Below are positions 50,311-61,354 of a DNA stretch of 64,000 bases, one piece after another (position 1 is the first letter of the stretch; the number at the start of each line of letters is the position of its first letter). The notes beneath the pieces are model-generated. The model worked only from the letters and a program-made list of their open reading frames with translations. It made no database searches and had not been told where the DNA came from. The stretch lies in contig RMBW01000056.1 of assembly GCA_004009845.1 (NCBI GenBank), positions 141,327 through 205,326 of the forward strand, read 5' to 3'. The DNA comes from Davidsoniella eucalypti (Eukaryota > Ascomycota > Sordariomycetes > Microascales > Ceratocystidaceae). The position numbers and the translations under genes were made by a program.

Positions 50311-53300
50311 GACTGGCAGTTGTTAATCTACTTTTTTTTTAATACCCTTTTCGCTTCCAATTCAAATGCTACACTACGTTACGACTCAAGTAGTCCCCTC
50401 TCTTGTACTTGAAGTTACAATAAAGCCCCGCTACTATGCCAAAGCTAAGCATGAAATAGAGATGATAATAATAAATCTTCTTCTCTGCTTTGTATCTTTC
50501 TCCTTGTATCGTGCGGCCCAACTAATAGTTGTTGATCATTCGCTTGGTGGTCTCGATTTTGTCTCAAAGTACTATCCATATCGAATACTCTGACTTTTTT
50601 GTTTTGGGAATTCGTCTATACTCTAATATATATACATAAGTGTCGGGTTTAAATATGCAATAGACGTAAGACAGTAGAAAAAAGAAAGAAAAAAAAGAAG
50701 ACTCCATTTTCAACGTCACGGCGAGTGGACTAATGATTAATCCGAATGGAGATCTACACAATAATGCTCGATAGCGCAGCTTCACGGCGATTTAAAGTGA
50801 CGGACCAATCAAGTCGGTGTAGACACTATCTGCACTAAGGCAAGAGCTGTGACCTTCTACGGCTTGATAATATTTGGTTTTCTTTTAGCCTTCTTGCTGT
50901 TATTTAGAAGGTTGGAAGTGAATTTAGCATAACCAAAAATGGAACACGATGAAGCAGGTTTTTATCACCGTCTCTGCTTATGTATGTATTATAAGTTACT
51001 TAGCCATTGAACGAAGAATCGCGGGTATTCTAGCAAGGTTCTCCCCGGGTAGTGGGCAATGGCAATAGTAGATGATGATGAGCGAGCGCTGATCTTATAG
51101 TCAATATCTGTATACATATAGGGAAAGGCCTTGCTATAAGTATGTAAAGAAGATCAAGGCACATGTTTTTTTTTCTTCATCACGACACGCATATGCTAGC
51201 CCATTCTAGGCAAATAATTTGCGACATCGCCAAACAACAAATTGACTTGATTGAAGGTTCCCAGGATTACACCGTATTGCATCGTGAGTTTTATCAGTGG
51301 AAGATCGACCTTAACCGCGGGCCACTTGCTTTGCTACCTTCAACTTGGGTCTGATTATGGGTCGCCGGTATGTATGCATGTACGGATAAGCATTACATTG
51401 TATTAAAATACCAGCGGTCAAGATGCGATGATACGGAATTCGGCTGCATCCAGAGATCGATGTCGCATGAACCCGTGGTAAAGGAAATATACAACGAGCA
51501 CGCCATTATTTGATCTTTGAAGAAACATGCCAATATATATGTATATATATATATGTATATTCTATATCACTAGAGATAAAAGAGGCATAGTTAAGCGACG
51601 GCCCGACAATCACAAAAGGATAAAAATACCTAGGAAATCTAGATTAACGAGTAAAGGAGGAGTAGACAGGATATGAAGGATCACAGTTCGGCAAAGGAAG
51701 GAGCGACTCGAGAATTAAATTCGATCTAATCCGGGACAGGTCGAGATAAATACAGATAGAAATAGGCCAGCAAAACGTAACTACTCTAAACCGTAGGTGA
51801 AAAGATAGTTCCACGACGACACTTCTATAGTGATATGGACAACTAATTAGTATCATGAAAAAATGCATCATGTCGAATCAAATATAGAGATAGCTGCATT
51901 TTCTAACGGGCCGAGAAACAAGGAAAAAAAATACCCAAAAGAGTTAGTGGCTTGGCTTAAGGCTGATCTGATGATTCAATATTCCAAACTATACTGTAAC
52001 CGCCGCCAATTCTACAATCTGCAATGGGCGATTCGTGCAGCGTTGCATCTGTAGCTTTACCTTTCATTATATAAACCATATAGCGCCAATGTAGCATTGC
52101 AACAAGAATGTGTGTTGCAGTATCTGGCAATCACTGCAAGACCCCCCATCTAGTACAATGTTATGCCGAGTCACAACCTGATCCATCACGGCTTACTAGC
52201 AGGCTGGGCGGTAGTAGCTTCAAAAAGACAATCAAAAAGTACGAGTTGTTGTGGCCTTTTCAACGTAGCGATGCAAGATGCATTCTTAAACGAATGTACA
52301 CCACACTTCAATCCTCATAACGGTGAAACAGAAACGAGGAGAATGTACAAGCAAACAAAGGCAGGAAAACGAACCACCACTCCAATTTTGTAAAGCAGTT
52401 AGGCATATATGGTTGTCATTATATTGTATGTCTCAATCGTGAAGATGCGGAGAAGAGAGATTAGAGTAGCAATGTGTATATATTTCCGGCATTAATGAAA
52501 TAGAGCTAGAATAGACCGAGCGAAGCGAAAGCTGAAAGACACTTTAAGAGCGACAACGTAACAAAGAAAATTACAAAGGAAATAAATGATATCAGAAGAT
52601 AGTATGTCAGTGTATGTGCACAAGATTTGTCCACATTGTACATTGTAAATCGTCGGCGAACTGAAATATAGTACTTAACCAATGGCCCAATATGAAAAAT
52701 GGAATGGAAATGGGTTTCTCTACTTCACCCAAGAGACAAGAAGGAATCAACGGGAAGGTTGACGCAGTAGCACTGCAGTTGCTATTAGTGTCACGCATGC
52801 CACTTCCATCCTTTCAACTATGCTAGTTAATAGTTGTATGAAGCAGTACAGTACAGAGTGCATATTTACATTTAGCAGGTAGATCATAACGGGCAAGCCT
52901 TGCTTGTTCTGTTGTCTTGTGTCTACATTTCAGACATTCAGAGCTCCGCCGTAGTTACTTCCCTCGTAAGCTATATGTTTTTGCAACGCCAAACACGCCG
53001 ATAGGTTGTACCTCCTATAATCCTTCACGAAATAGTCATCATCTCACTATTCCTATAGATATTTCGTTGCAATGGTATGTGGGTTGAAAAAACGTCTCTA
53101 TGACCGGAGGCCGACTGAAAAGGTCGAGACCACCGTTGACTTTATTATATGTGTACTATGTATATTTGTACATGTACATGACAGGACTTGATAATATAGA
53201 TGCGCCCTGCCGTCTATAGTTGTACTAGGAGTGAGAACATGATGTCCATCAAGGAAACAAAAACAAGATAAGCGATATGAAAAATAGAAAGTGAACAGGC

Positions 53301-53484
53301 AAGTAAACAAAAGAAGAAATACACAAGAAAAAAAAACCAAAGTCAAGCCTGCAGTATGCAATAGCATTTTATGCAGTCTATAAACGAATGAAACTTCTCC
53401 GGATAAGGTAAAACTCGCCGGAGGAGACATCTCGAGATGCATCGAGGTCACATATTCACAAGGTAGCACCGTTTTCATATCCAT
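50311..53484. other. intergenic, no recognised gene
   Basis: About 3.2 kb downstream of the peroxidase gene (which ends at 53485). It has AT-rich microsatellite-like runs near 51533-51560 and 70-80-codon frames of no recognisable family (for example 51863-52054 and 52108-52393). A pyrimidine-biased minus frame at 53098-53484 overlaps the peroxidase 3' untranslated region and is probably not coding. Confidence 0.55.
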
Positions 53485-54905
53485 TTAATGGTGTCCGTTG
53501 CCTCTTCCAGCACCGGAGCCACGGCTAGATCCCGATGGATGATTGTTAGCCCGGTGGTTAACCGTCTGGCCGGAAGCCAACTGTTGTCCAACAGCCTGGT
53601 TATCCGAGTCCCGGTTGTCAGATTGCATCCACTGGTTAACTTTGCTTTGATCGGATGGGGTGAAGGTGTTACCGCTAACAGCGGGCAGAACCTTTGTGCA
53701 TTCCTGGAGGTTGTTGATGTTGTCAACACCAAGGAGCGAGAGACGTATGTAGTCACGAGCGTAGTCCTAGTCGTACTGTTAGATACCATATCCCCAAGTC
53801 ACACAAGCTAAGGATTTCCTTATCCTTAAGTAGGATAGTCTTTGGGGGCGTAAACTTACTGTGTTCCACAGCGCCTGACCACCGGTGCCAGCAAAGGCCT
53901 GGAAATCGCCGCTAGTCTGCTCGTAGTTGGCTAGACTAACGTCACTAGGGAATCTGAAGACACGGGGAGGCGGGTTCGAGGCCAGCGTCTGGTTATAGAA
54001 CAAAGTGTCCCAGACACCAGGAGTCGAGTCCTGTGGGTCGAGAGCGCGGCTCGGGTCAACTGTAGTCTGTTGGCTAGTGGTGTGGGCACCAACAAGAGCA
54101 ACAAGGCCACGCGAGCCGATGGTCTTGTCAGCGAACAGCTGAATCAAAGTAGCCGCGTCTTGGAACGGGCTGGGAAGCTTGCCGGTTGGGGCAGCAGTCG
54201 GATCATCGACACGGCCAACAAAGGTGCGCACACGGGGGCCCAGAGGGCACGTGACAGTAGCCACATTGGAGGCCAGCTGGATCAGATCAGCCATGCCGAT
54301 GTTGTAGCCCAAGTTGCGGTACTTGTTATACCATGCCTCAGTCTGCACAATGATGTCGCTAAGGCCATTGTTGTCAGATCGTGTACGCTCTTCAGCGGAC
54401 AAGACGATAGATCCGTCAGCACCACCCCAAGAGCTGTTGATATCCCAAGCACCGGCATCGTGGAAGCCAAGACGGATAGCTCCACGCGCCCACTTGGTGC
54501 AACGGCCTGATGGGCCTGCGAATAGAGTGTGCATCTCGTCGGCAATGTGCGACCAGATGCAGCATGTGTCTGTTTGGCACTCGGGAGACGACATGTCAGG
54601 CACGTTGGAATATGTGTCGAAGGACTCCGGCTCTCCGGCTCCAGTGATGATGGACTTGATCAGAGCGCCAGTTTCTGTGAGCTGATCGTCACCCAGAGTT
54701 ACCAGATCACCAATCAAAGCCTAAACAACAGTGACTAGTTAGTGATATGTCTTTACAGTTGGGCTAGCTCGAAACTTACAGTTGACAGCGTCGGGGCAGT
54801 GCGTTCGGAGATTTCACGGATCTCAGACAGAACCTTCTTCATGCCGGGGTAGGCAAGACCAGTCTCGGCCAGTGCCAGCAAGGCAAGCGAAGCGGATAGA
54901 TGCAT
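53485..54905 (-). CDS. secreted class II (ascomycete-type) heme peroxidase
   Basis: Three exons, 54905-54780, 54720-53860 and 53766-53485, with introns of 59 and 93 nt (both GTAAGT donors; branch sites CACTAAC and TATCTAAC). All joins are phase 0 and give 422 residues. The ATG sits in CACCATG. A signal peptide covers about 1-18. The distal heme site ARGAIRLGFHDAG has R125 and H129. WGGADGSIVL follows. The proximal heme ligand is H255 in LVALVGAHTTS. The third exon supplies RLSLLGVDNINNLQECTKVLP and ends in a Gly/Ser/Asn-rich hydrophilic tail. The family uses H2O2 to oxidise aromatic substrates outside the cell. This set of motifs matches the generic ascomycete branch rather than basidiomycete lignin peroxidases; Mn2+ or lignin oxidation cannot be claimed from sequence. 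Confidence 0.92.
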
Positions 54906-55046
54906 GGTGTGTAGATGATACAGTCAAGATGAAGTCAAGTCGGATTGTTCTTGGATGAAGAGTCAAGCTGAAGGCTGAGAGTAGGGGCTGGATGGTCTGA
55001 GGTATTTCAGAAACTCTGCACGAAAGAAACAGCGCGCTAGGCTATC

Positions 55047-55052
55047 TTTATA
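55047..55052 (-). promoter_or_regulatory. TATA box candidate of the peroxidase gene
   Basis: TATAAA on minus (context CGATATAAAGATAG) about 145 nt upstream of the peroxidase ATG, implying a leader of roughly 110 nt. Good match and spacing. Confidence 0.45.
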
Positions 55053-57900
55053 TCGAGCATCGTAATGGCAGATTCGTCCTTCTTTCATATATACTCACCG
55101 TTCAGTAGAAACAGAACCGTAATTCTAATCTTGCAAGGTGGAAGAGAATAACATCAGCTCAGCTGACCCCCCGTGCCAATAACGCTAGTATACACATCCC
55201 GGTCCTCTTCGTAAGAAAGCCAACTCGCCGTCAGCAATGCAATCTCAGGACCATACCCAAGGAAACAAAACACAGCAAAGGCTTACAATTACACTAAACA
55301 ACATCATCTCGGCCTAACCATCCACATGGACGGCCTGCAGCAGCCACCAATCCGCCGGACCTTTCTGTAGCTTCGTTTAGGAAAAAGTGTCGCAATGTCA
55401 CGACGTCGATGTGAACGCCCAGTTTTGCCTATAGCCAATATCGCGATTACCATGAATATCAAGTCTACAGGACTGTCGATTCTACTTCCTCGGTTACAGG
55501 CACACGCCCCTCCCCCTTCATCTTCTTCCCATCGCCCCGGTCCAATGCAACACCATACCCCCCCCGGCCGGCCTTTTCTTCCGGTACTGTTATTACTGCA
55601 ATAAGCCGTCAGCTGTAGGTTATCATATGCTGTGAGCTGGCTTCTTCTCGTCTTCAAATGTGACATTTACTGCTTTTGGTTGCTCGTTTCTTGGGAGACC
55701 AATAAGCTCTAGAAGGAACTCGCCGATCAGATTTCTGCCAATGGCAGATTTGATGGCAAATGATGCCGGTCTATTGTCTTGTTTCTACATACATACGTGT
55801 ACGTAGCTAGTTATATCTACCGTCTTATTCTTTTACACTAGTCAAACTAAAGTACGACTAGATTGTCGAGTTAACTATCATGATATAAAGATATGTATAA
55901 GTCGGAGCAACAAGTGTGAACACCTCCATTGGGTTTCTCTCTACTTCTGATATTTATATTTTTGCCTCTTCGTTCCTAATAATATCCTGTTGTCAGGTAG
56001 GCTAGACTACTAGTTCACCGTCCTAAGCTTAGCTGCATTCAATGTTCCTTTCGAGCTACAATAGCTCCTTGGATCAAGATCTTAAGACTCTCAGCATATA
56101 AGAGCCACTTCTGCTTATGCCAAAGATGTTTATGCTTATATGTCCGCGGATACGACGTCGTGTTTGCTTAGCGTCCACCAGGCCCTCCAAGCCGCTTATT
56201 TCTGATGTATGGATACCCAATCGCGTTGAGCCAATTTGCAGACCGGCCACCACTATCACTGCCCTCTGATACGCGAAGCAGCCTGTATCCTCTTAATTGT
56301 TGTTTACTATTATTAGTGGTTGCTTATTGTTCATGATAGTTGTATGTATATCTGTATATCTGCCCAAATTTGACTTCCAATATGGACGGTGTGGCTGACC
56401 TGCATATGCACATGCAGGGCTGCGCCTATCATTGCACTGTGACGACGGAGATGCGGCCAACTTAAATTGCGTCTCTGTTCCTGAGGCCGACAGTACATAG
56501 ATGGTCTCATTTTTTGGATATAATCCGCTTTCTTCGTGGCTTCTTCTTCATATTACCCATCGCCGATGCTCACTGCCTTCGTCCAGATCAAATTTCCATG
56601 ATGGCCGCTTACAAATTATCTTGGTGCAGATCGAAGTCGGAAAAGGAGTCAGGGCATTTCGTTGCAGGGCCCGAACTTCACCTTGCCGGTGACTTTTCCT
56701 GCCCAGACATGCCCGCATTACACCAAGATGCAGCGTATAAGATGCCCAGAAATATATTCTCCTATATTGCTCTTTCCGGAGGTATCTTTATTGTTCTCAT
56801 GTGATGTGCTGGCGTCCAACGTACTTTCAAATTACACATATTTGTTTGCTTCTCTAGTTCCTCGCAATACGGGCATTTTGTGTTGGCGAGGCTTGTTTCC
56901 TAGTATTTGTGACGTCGGATAATGCAAATAAGCACAGCATGATTGGCTTGGTTTGTAGGGGGGCGTACTTTTATGTCTCCGTGAAGATTGATAGGAATCA
57001 CGTCATGCTTCCTCTCTTTCATTTGCAACATGATATTCCGCAGACTTCTTGACTTGCCTGTCACAAGCCAGGCAATCGTAGAATCCATCAAGCCATTCGG
57101 CCATAACCAAAAACCGAAATACGAACGACTAGTAGCACCTCTTGGCAAACTATCATGGGAATCTGGATGCGGCAATGGAGTTCATTCATCAACCAGCTCC
57201 CTTGTTTTTGCGTCTGTTGTTTTCCTCGGTCTGAGCGGTTCCACGGGAGATATCTTCGATGCGAGTTGGGCCTCTGTTGTGAGTTGGCATCAGACTGTAA
57301 GCAATATCTGAAAATGACCATTCACATCGGCGTTCGGCGCCACATAACTGCGTGATCTAGAAGTGTAATTTAGACATTGGCATCTATCACCTCACCATGC
57401 CAGCAAATCGTTCTGACATACGAGTATCGTACAAAGCTTTCCAGTGTGTATGGTTTGGTCCCGTTTTCTAGGAGGCTACGTCTACGAGATAATTCAATCT
57501 TTTTCTACGCCATTTTAGTGGCTGGTCATACATCACAGCATTTGGCTAGTTCTAGGCCTTGAATAAGTCGCAAATACCTAAAAGAAAATCGTATGCAAGT
57601 ACACAAACACAGCTGAAATCTTCCTTTTTCGGCGATCTATTTAATTTCACTCTCGCTTAAAACAAGGTACATAAATAAAACGCCACAGCTAACTTAAGTA
57701 CCAATAGAATTGCATGAAATGGAAATTACCAGGTGATAATGAGTTCAATTTGTTTTGATCACTTCAGGCTTTGGGTTCTATAACTTCATATCAAAAGAAG
57801 ACACTAGAAAGGAAACTAATAGTGCAAAAGTTGCGACTCATATAGAAGGTCATTTCATTGCGAGGGCATTGTTCTTGTCACACAGCCACATACTTGAAGT

Positions 57901-57925
57901 TAGGGTTACTGGGTTACTGGGTTAC
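57901..57925. repeat. GGGTTACT x3 repeat beside a telomere-like octamer
   Basis: TTAGGGTTACT is followed by two more near-identical units, making three GGGTTAC(T) copies that run directly into the tRNA-Glu relic, where the lost 5' part of the tRNA should be. Confidence 0.6.
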
Positions 57926-57926
57926 T

Positions 57927-57987
57927 TAGGGGCTAGGATATCTCGCTATCACCGAGACGGCCGGGGCTCGATTTCCCGTATTGGAGA
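57927..57987 (+). pseudogene. 5'-truncated tRNA-Glu relic
   Basis: 61 nt align without gaps to positions 9800-9860 (the functional tRNA-Glu from the D arm to just past the 3' end) with 5 differences by eye. The 5' acceptor strand and the start of the D arm are missing, so no acceptor stem can form. Mutations hit the anticodon (CTC to ATC), the first T-loop base and the 3' acceptor. It is not a functional tRNA. Likely origins are a retroposed tRNA, the head of a tRNA-derived SINE or a recombination scar. Confidence 0.85.
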
Positions 57988-58266
57988 TCTTCACCTTGGG
58001 TTCAACACAAATAGTTGCCCTTCACTTCTTTTTTCGGTCATCATCTTTTTACACTATTGTGTCGATAATTTTGATTACTTCTTATAACAAGATCTTGTTT
58101 CTTTGCTAATGTCGTTTGATCCTGAGATCCCGTATGCTAATAGATGAATTACTGCTTTCCCATTTCCCCTAAAACGCCGTGATACAAAAACACAAATAAT
58201 AAACGCTACACATCGACCACCAAATTCCACTCATCATTGATCTCGCCTGAATCAATGTCTTCAGTA

Positions 58267-59757
58267 TCAACTTGACTCGGTCGTGTCCTCACTGCTTTGG
58301 ATCTCGTCAGCTTTAGGCTCACTACTACTCGACGCATCGTCCTCAGGCTTGTTCTCGCCAGTCGTCATCTGTGCTGCCTTTTGCTCTTCGTCATCGAGAT
58401 AGATATTGACGACGACCTCGGATTTCTGCGACGGATCAACAAAGTCACCCAGTTTTTCCATAGTCTTGTTCCACGTCTCTTCCCACAGATTGTACAGTGG
58501 ATGGCCATTTGGCATTTCCCATCCCTTGTAGTGTAGAGCACGCACACCAAACGTGTAATCTTGCATGCCGGGTCTGTTCGAGCTCCAGATCGCCCCAACA
58601 CGTGACCAGGGCATCGGGCCTTGTGGCGCACCGATCTTGCATCGTAGCTCCTGATCGCGGAAGAAATCACAATGACGGAAGACATAGTTGAGCATGTTTT
58701 GCTCCGGCAGGTTCGTTGTGAATGGTCGGCGTTCCTGCTCCGTGAGCAGTGACATCAGAAACTTGAACATCTTCTTATCAGGTGCGGTCAGCCAGAAACC
58801 GGCGTTGAAGTAAGACGCCGTCCACATCGGATCGTCGGGGAAGGCGTGGTTGTCGCCGTTCATATACGCCACATCCGGCCGAGAGACAAAGACGTATTCG
58901 TCGGGCATAGGCGCTTGACCCTTGATGGCACGGGCATGGTTGGTCTGGCGCGGATAGACTGACTCGGGAATGTAGAAGATATCGTCAATGTGGTTCTTCA
59001 GCACCATGTCTGCGTCGAGGAAGAGGATGCGCTCATACTGAACCCACTCAAAGAGCCGCAACTTGTTCATGACATGAGCCCAACGCGCGTCTCCTTGGTT
59101 TATTTCCTCGACGGCTACGCCAGGCAAGTCCTCAATCTCCACAATCTCAGCACCATCGGCTATGAGTTGCTTGCGCTTCTCGGCAGACACGGTGGCCCCC
59201 ACGGCCACAATCCATGAAATGTACTGCCGGCGCTCCGGGCGGATGGCAGTCTGGCTGTCGTGCAGGAGCTGGTACGTCAGCATGCGCACGTTTTCGAAGT
59301 AGAAATCTTCACCGAGTTGTTCCATGTCCTGGTCCAGAAAGGTGACAATGGCCAACTTGGACTGTCCTGTCAGGGTGGTGATAGAAGTAGAGTTGGAGTC
59401 GGAAATTTCGGCGACGGTCTCGAGGTCCGAGTCCGATAGGATGGATGGATATTGCGGCCAGACAATGACAGTCTCAACTGCAGTTCCATTGCCCATGTCG
59501 ATCAAGTTGCCAGTCGTGTTGTGTTCTTCCGCCTTCTCCTCGCTTTCTACTTTCTCATTTTCGCTGGGAACATTGCGCTCCGCGGAGTCTGGCGGCAATG
59601 CACAGAGGGATGAGCGCAACGACGCCACATCCATCGCCGGCATGGCTGGAATCACCGCTTGGTGCGATAGGAACACTGTGAAGACTATCATGCTGGCTAG
59701 CAGAAGGATGCCATGGCGCCGGCGGTATACCGCGTGTGGCCGTATCATTATAGTCAT
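58267..59757 (-). CDS. GT8-like glycosyltransferase, type II membrane protein
   Basis: An intronless 496-codon gene from ATG 59757; a second in-frame ATG lies three codons on. A short basic tail (RRRH) precedes one membrane segment (about 16-36), so a type II Golgi protein is likely. An acidic, Ser-rich stem (55-130) leads into the catalytic domain: LAIVTFLDQDM (135-145), the metal-binding DAD in ILFLDADMVL (248-250), YFNAGFWL, LPEQNMLNY and HYKGWEMPNG, which takes the place of the glycogenin-family HxxGxxKPW. The C-terminal 50 residues are acidic and disordered. The family transfers sugars from nucleotide donors with retention at the anomeric carbon; donor and acceptor cannot be deduced. The membrane anchor and long stem argue against cytosolic glycogenin. 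It lies alone, with a 3-kb spacer on its 3' side. Confidence 0.88.
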   Translation of the reverse strand: MTIMIRPHAVYRRRHGILLLASMIVFTVFLSHQAVIPAMPAMDVASLRSSLCALPPDSAERNVPSENEKVESEEKAEEHNTTGNLIDMGNGTAVETVIVWPQYPSILSDSDLETVAEISDSNSTSITTLTGQSKLAIVTFLDQDMEQLGEDFYFENVRMLTYQLLHDSQTAIRPERRQYISWIVAVGATVSAEKRKQLIADGAEIVEIEDLPGVAVEEINQGDARWAHVMNKLRLFEWVQYERILFLDADMVLKNHIDDIFYIPESVYPRQTNHARAIKGQAPMPDEYVFVSRPDVAYMNGDNHAFPDDPMWTASYFNAGFWLTAPDKKMFKFLMSLLTEQERRPFTTNLPEQNMLNYVFRHCDFFRDQELRCKIGAPQGPMPWSRVGAIWSSNRPGMQDYTFGVRALHYKGWEMPNGHPLYNLWEETWNKTMEKLGDFVDPSQKSEVVVNIYLDDEEQKAAQMTTGENKPEDDASSSSEPKADEIQSSEDTTESS

Positions 59758-61319
59758 TGAGTGGCTCGGGTTCGAATATGCAGTAAGCCTAGTGAAACCA
59801 GATGGCTGATTGGTGATTGGTGATAGGAAATCAATTAGGCGTCACAAAAGAGCTCAGCTCCTTGTGCTATGCAGAAAAAAAAAAGAAAAATTAAGGCTTA
59901 GGCAAGATAGCGGCTTGTACCGACTATTTTCAACTTGTATGCGACGCGGAATGTAAATGGAAAACGATGGATGGAAAATAGGTTGAAAAGAAATAGAATG
60001 TGTAGAGTAAGTGGCGCTCAACGTGATCTTAAGCTCAAGCAGATCTTTTGGTATCGTCCGGTTCCTGTCTAGTTGACCGCTCGGAAGATCATGGTTACAG
60101 CTGTAGTAGTCAAAAGGCCAAGTACCTCAATCTGCGACTGCATAAAGGCCTGTGTGTATCGAGGCTGCTCGTTTCTGAAGCTTTAGATTAGTGTGTGGGT
60201 CCAAAGGAATAGAAAACGCTGGCCACCCCTGGCCTTGTAAATGCTTGGACTATATTTCGTACAACAACAGACCTATACAGTAAATGTTAGATGGAAGATA
60301 CACGCTAGAGCAAGTGCACGGATAAACATTTGTATCCTAGAAAGTCGACAGCGTGGTTCGTTTTGCCCAGGTTCAATCTAAATAAAGAAGGGTTCCCTCT
60401 TTTTCTCGTCATCGGCTGTTTTGCTTGAAATTCATGCAGTGTGGTAGATAGTTATAATAAGTCTACTGGCGGATATAAACGTAGTGGCCCGCTCATCAAT
60501 ACAATATCACACCAAAGTGTCTGGCAATCACCAAGTTCATGTTCCTGGATACTACAAAAGTGGCTCTAAAACAACGAAAAGTTTGTTAAAAGTCTGTAGA
60601 AACATCTGACCTCATAGATTTCCTACAGAGAAAAGAGCCGGAAGTTCCATGGGGAAATGAGAAAACGGACGAACCCCTCCAACCTGAAGCACCGCAAAAC
60701 AAAGCTCAAACAACAATCATACAAATCTGCGGGCAACGATAGTAGTTGCAAAACGTTTTCTAGCGATAATCTTCATGAACTTGATCACTGCTGGATCTTA
60801 TCAGTACATATATACATACATATACGACTAAGTATGTACTAATATAAGCGGATAGTTATGATGTCCGCCAGTCGGAGTACTCCTCCTAAAGCCGACTCTG
60901 AGCAGCTCATTTGATATCAGCAATGGAGGGGGCAAGTGTGGTGGTGGAGGTAAAGTAACGCCTAGTATCTGCTATGTCTTGCTAGGTATACAATGTGTAC
61001 AGGGACCCAGATCGGGGTGACTTGTAGCTTTGACATGGCGACGACGTCTATCCGGCCAAGTCCGGGCCAAAGAGCTGGGAAAGAGGCAAGCATTTGCTGC
61101 TTGGTTGTCAAGAATAACATGGATTTTCTTTGCAAGATGTGTGCATGGCCATTTTTACGCTATTTAGGGCACCCTATCTCGGCATTAAAGACTTTAAGAT
61201 TTTTTCCTTAGGATCTTTCGTTATCTATTAACTAACCTTCTAAAAATATAGAGTATAAGCGTACCCTCTATCATAAGCGCAGAGATAGGGTTACTATAAA
61301 GCAAGGTTAGACTTACACA

Positions 61320-61354
<35 letters not shown>

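Larger units (their letters stand above)
54906..58266. other. intergenic with tRNA relic, no recognised protein gene
   Basis: Upstream of the peroxidase and downstream of the GT8 gene. It holds the peroxidase promoter (55047-55052), a GC-richer patch at about 55300-55670 whose minus frame is Arg/Gly-rich and unlike known proteins, plus frames at 56662-56922 and 56988-57311 without recognisable domains, and the tRNA-Glu relic at 57927-57987. Confidence 0.55.
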
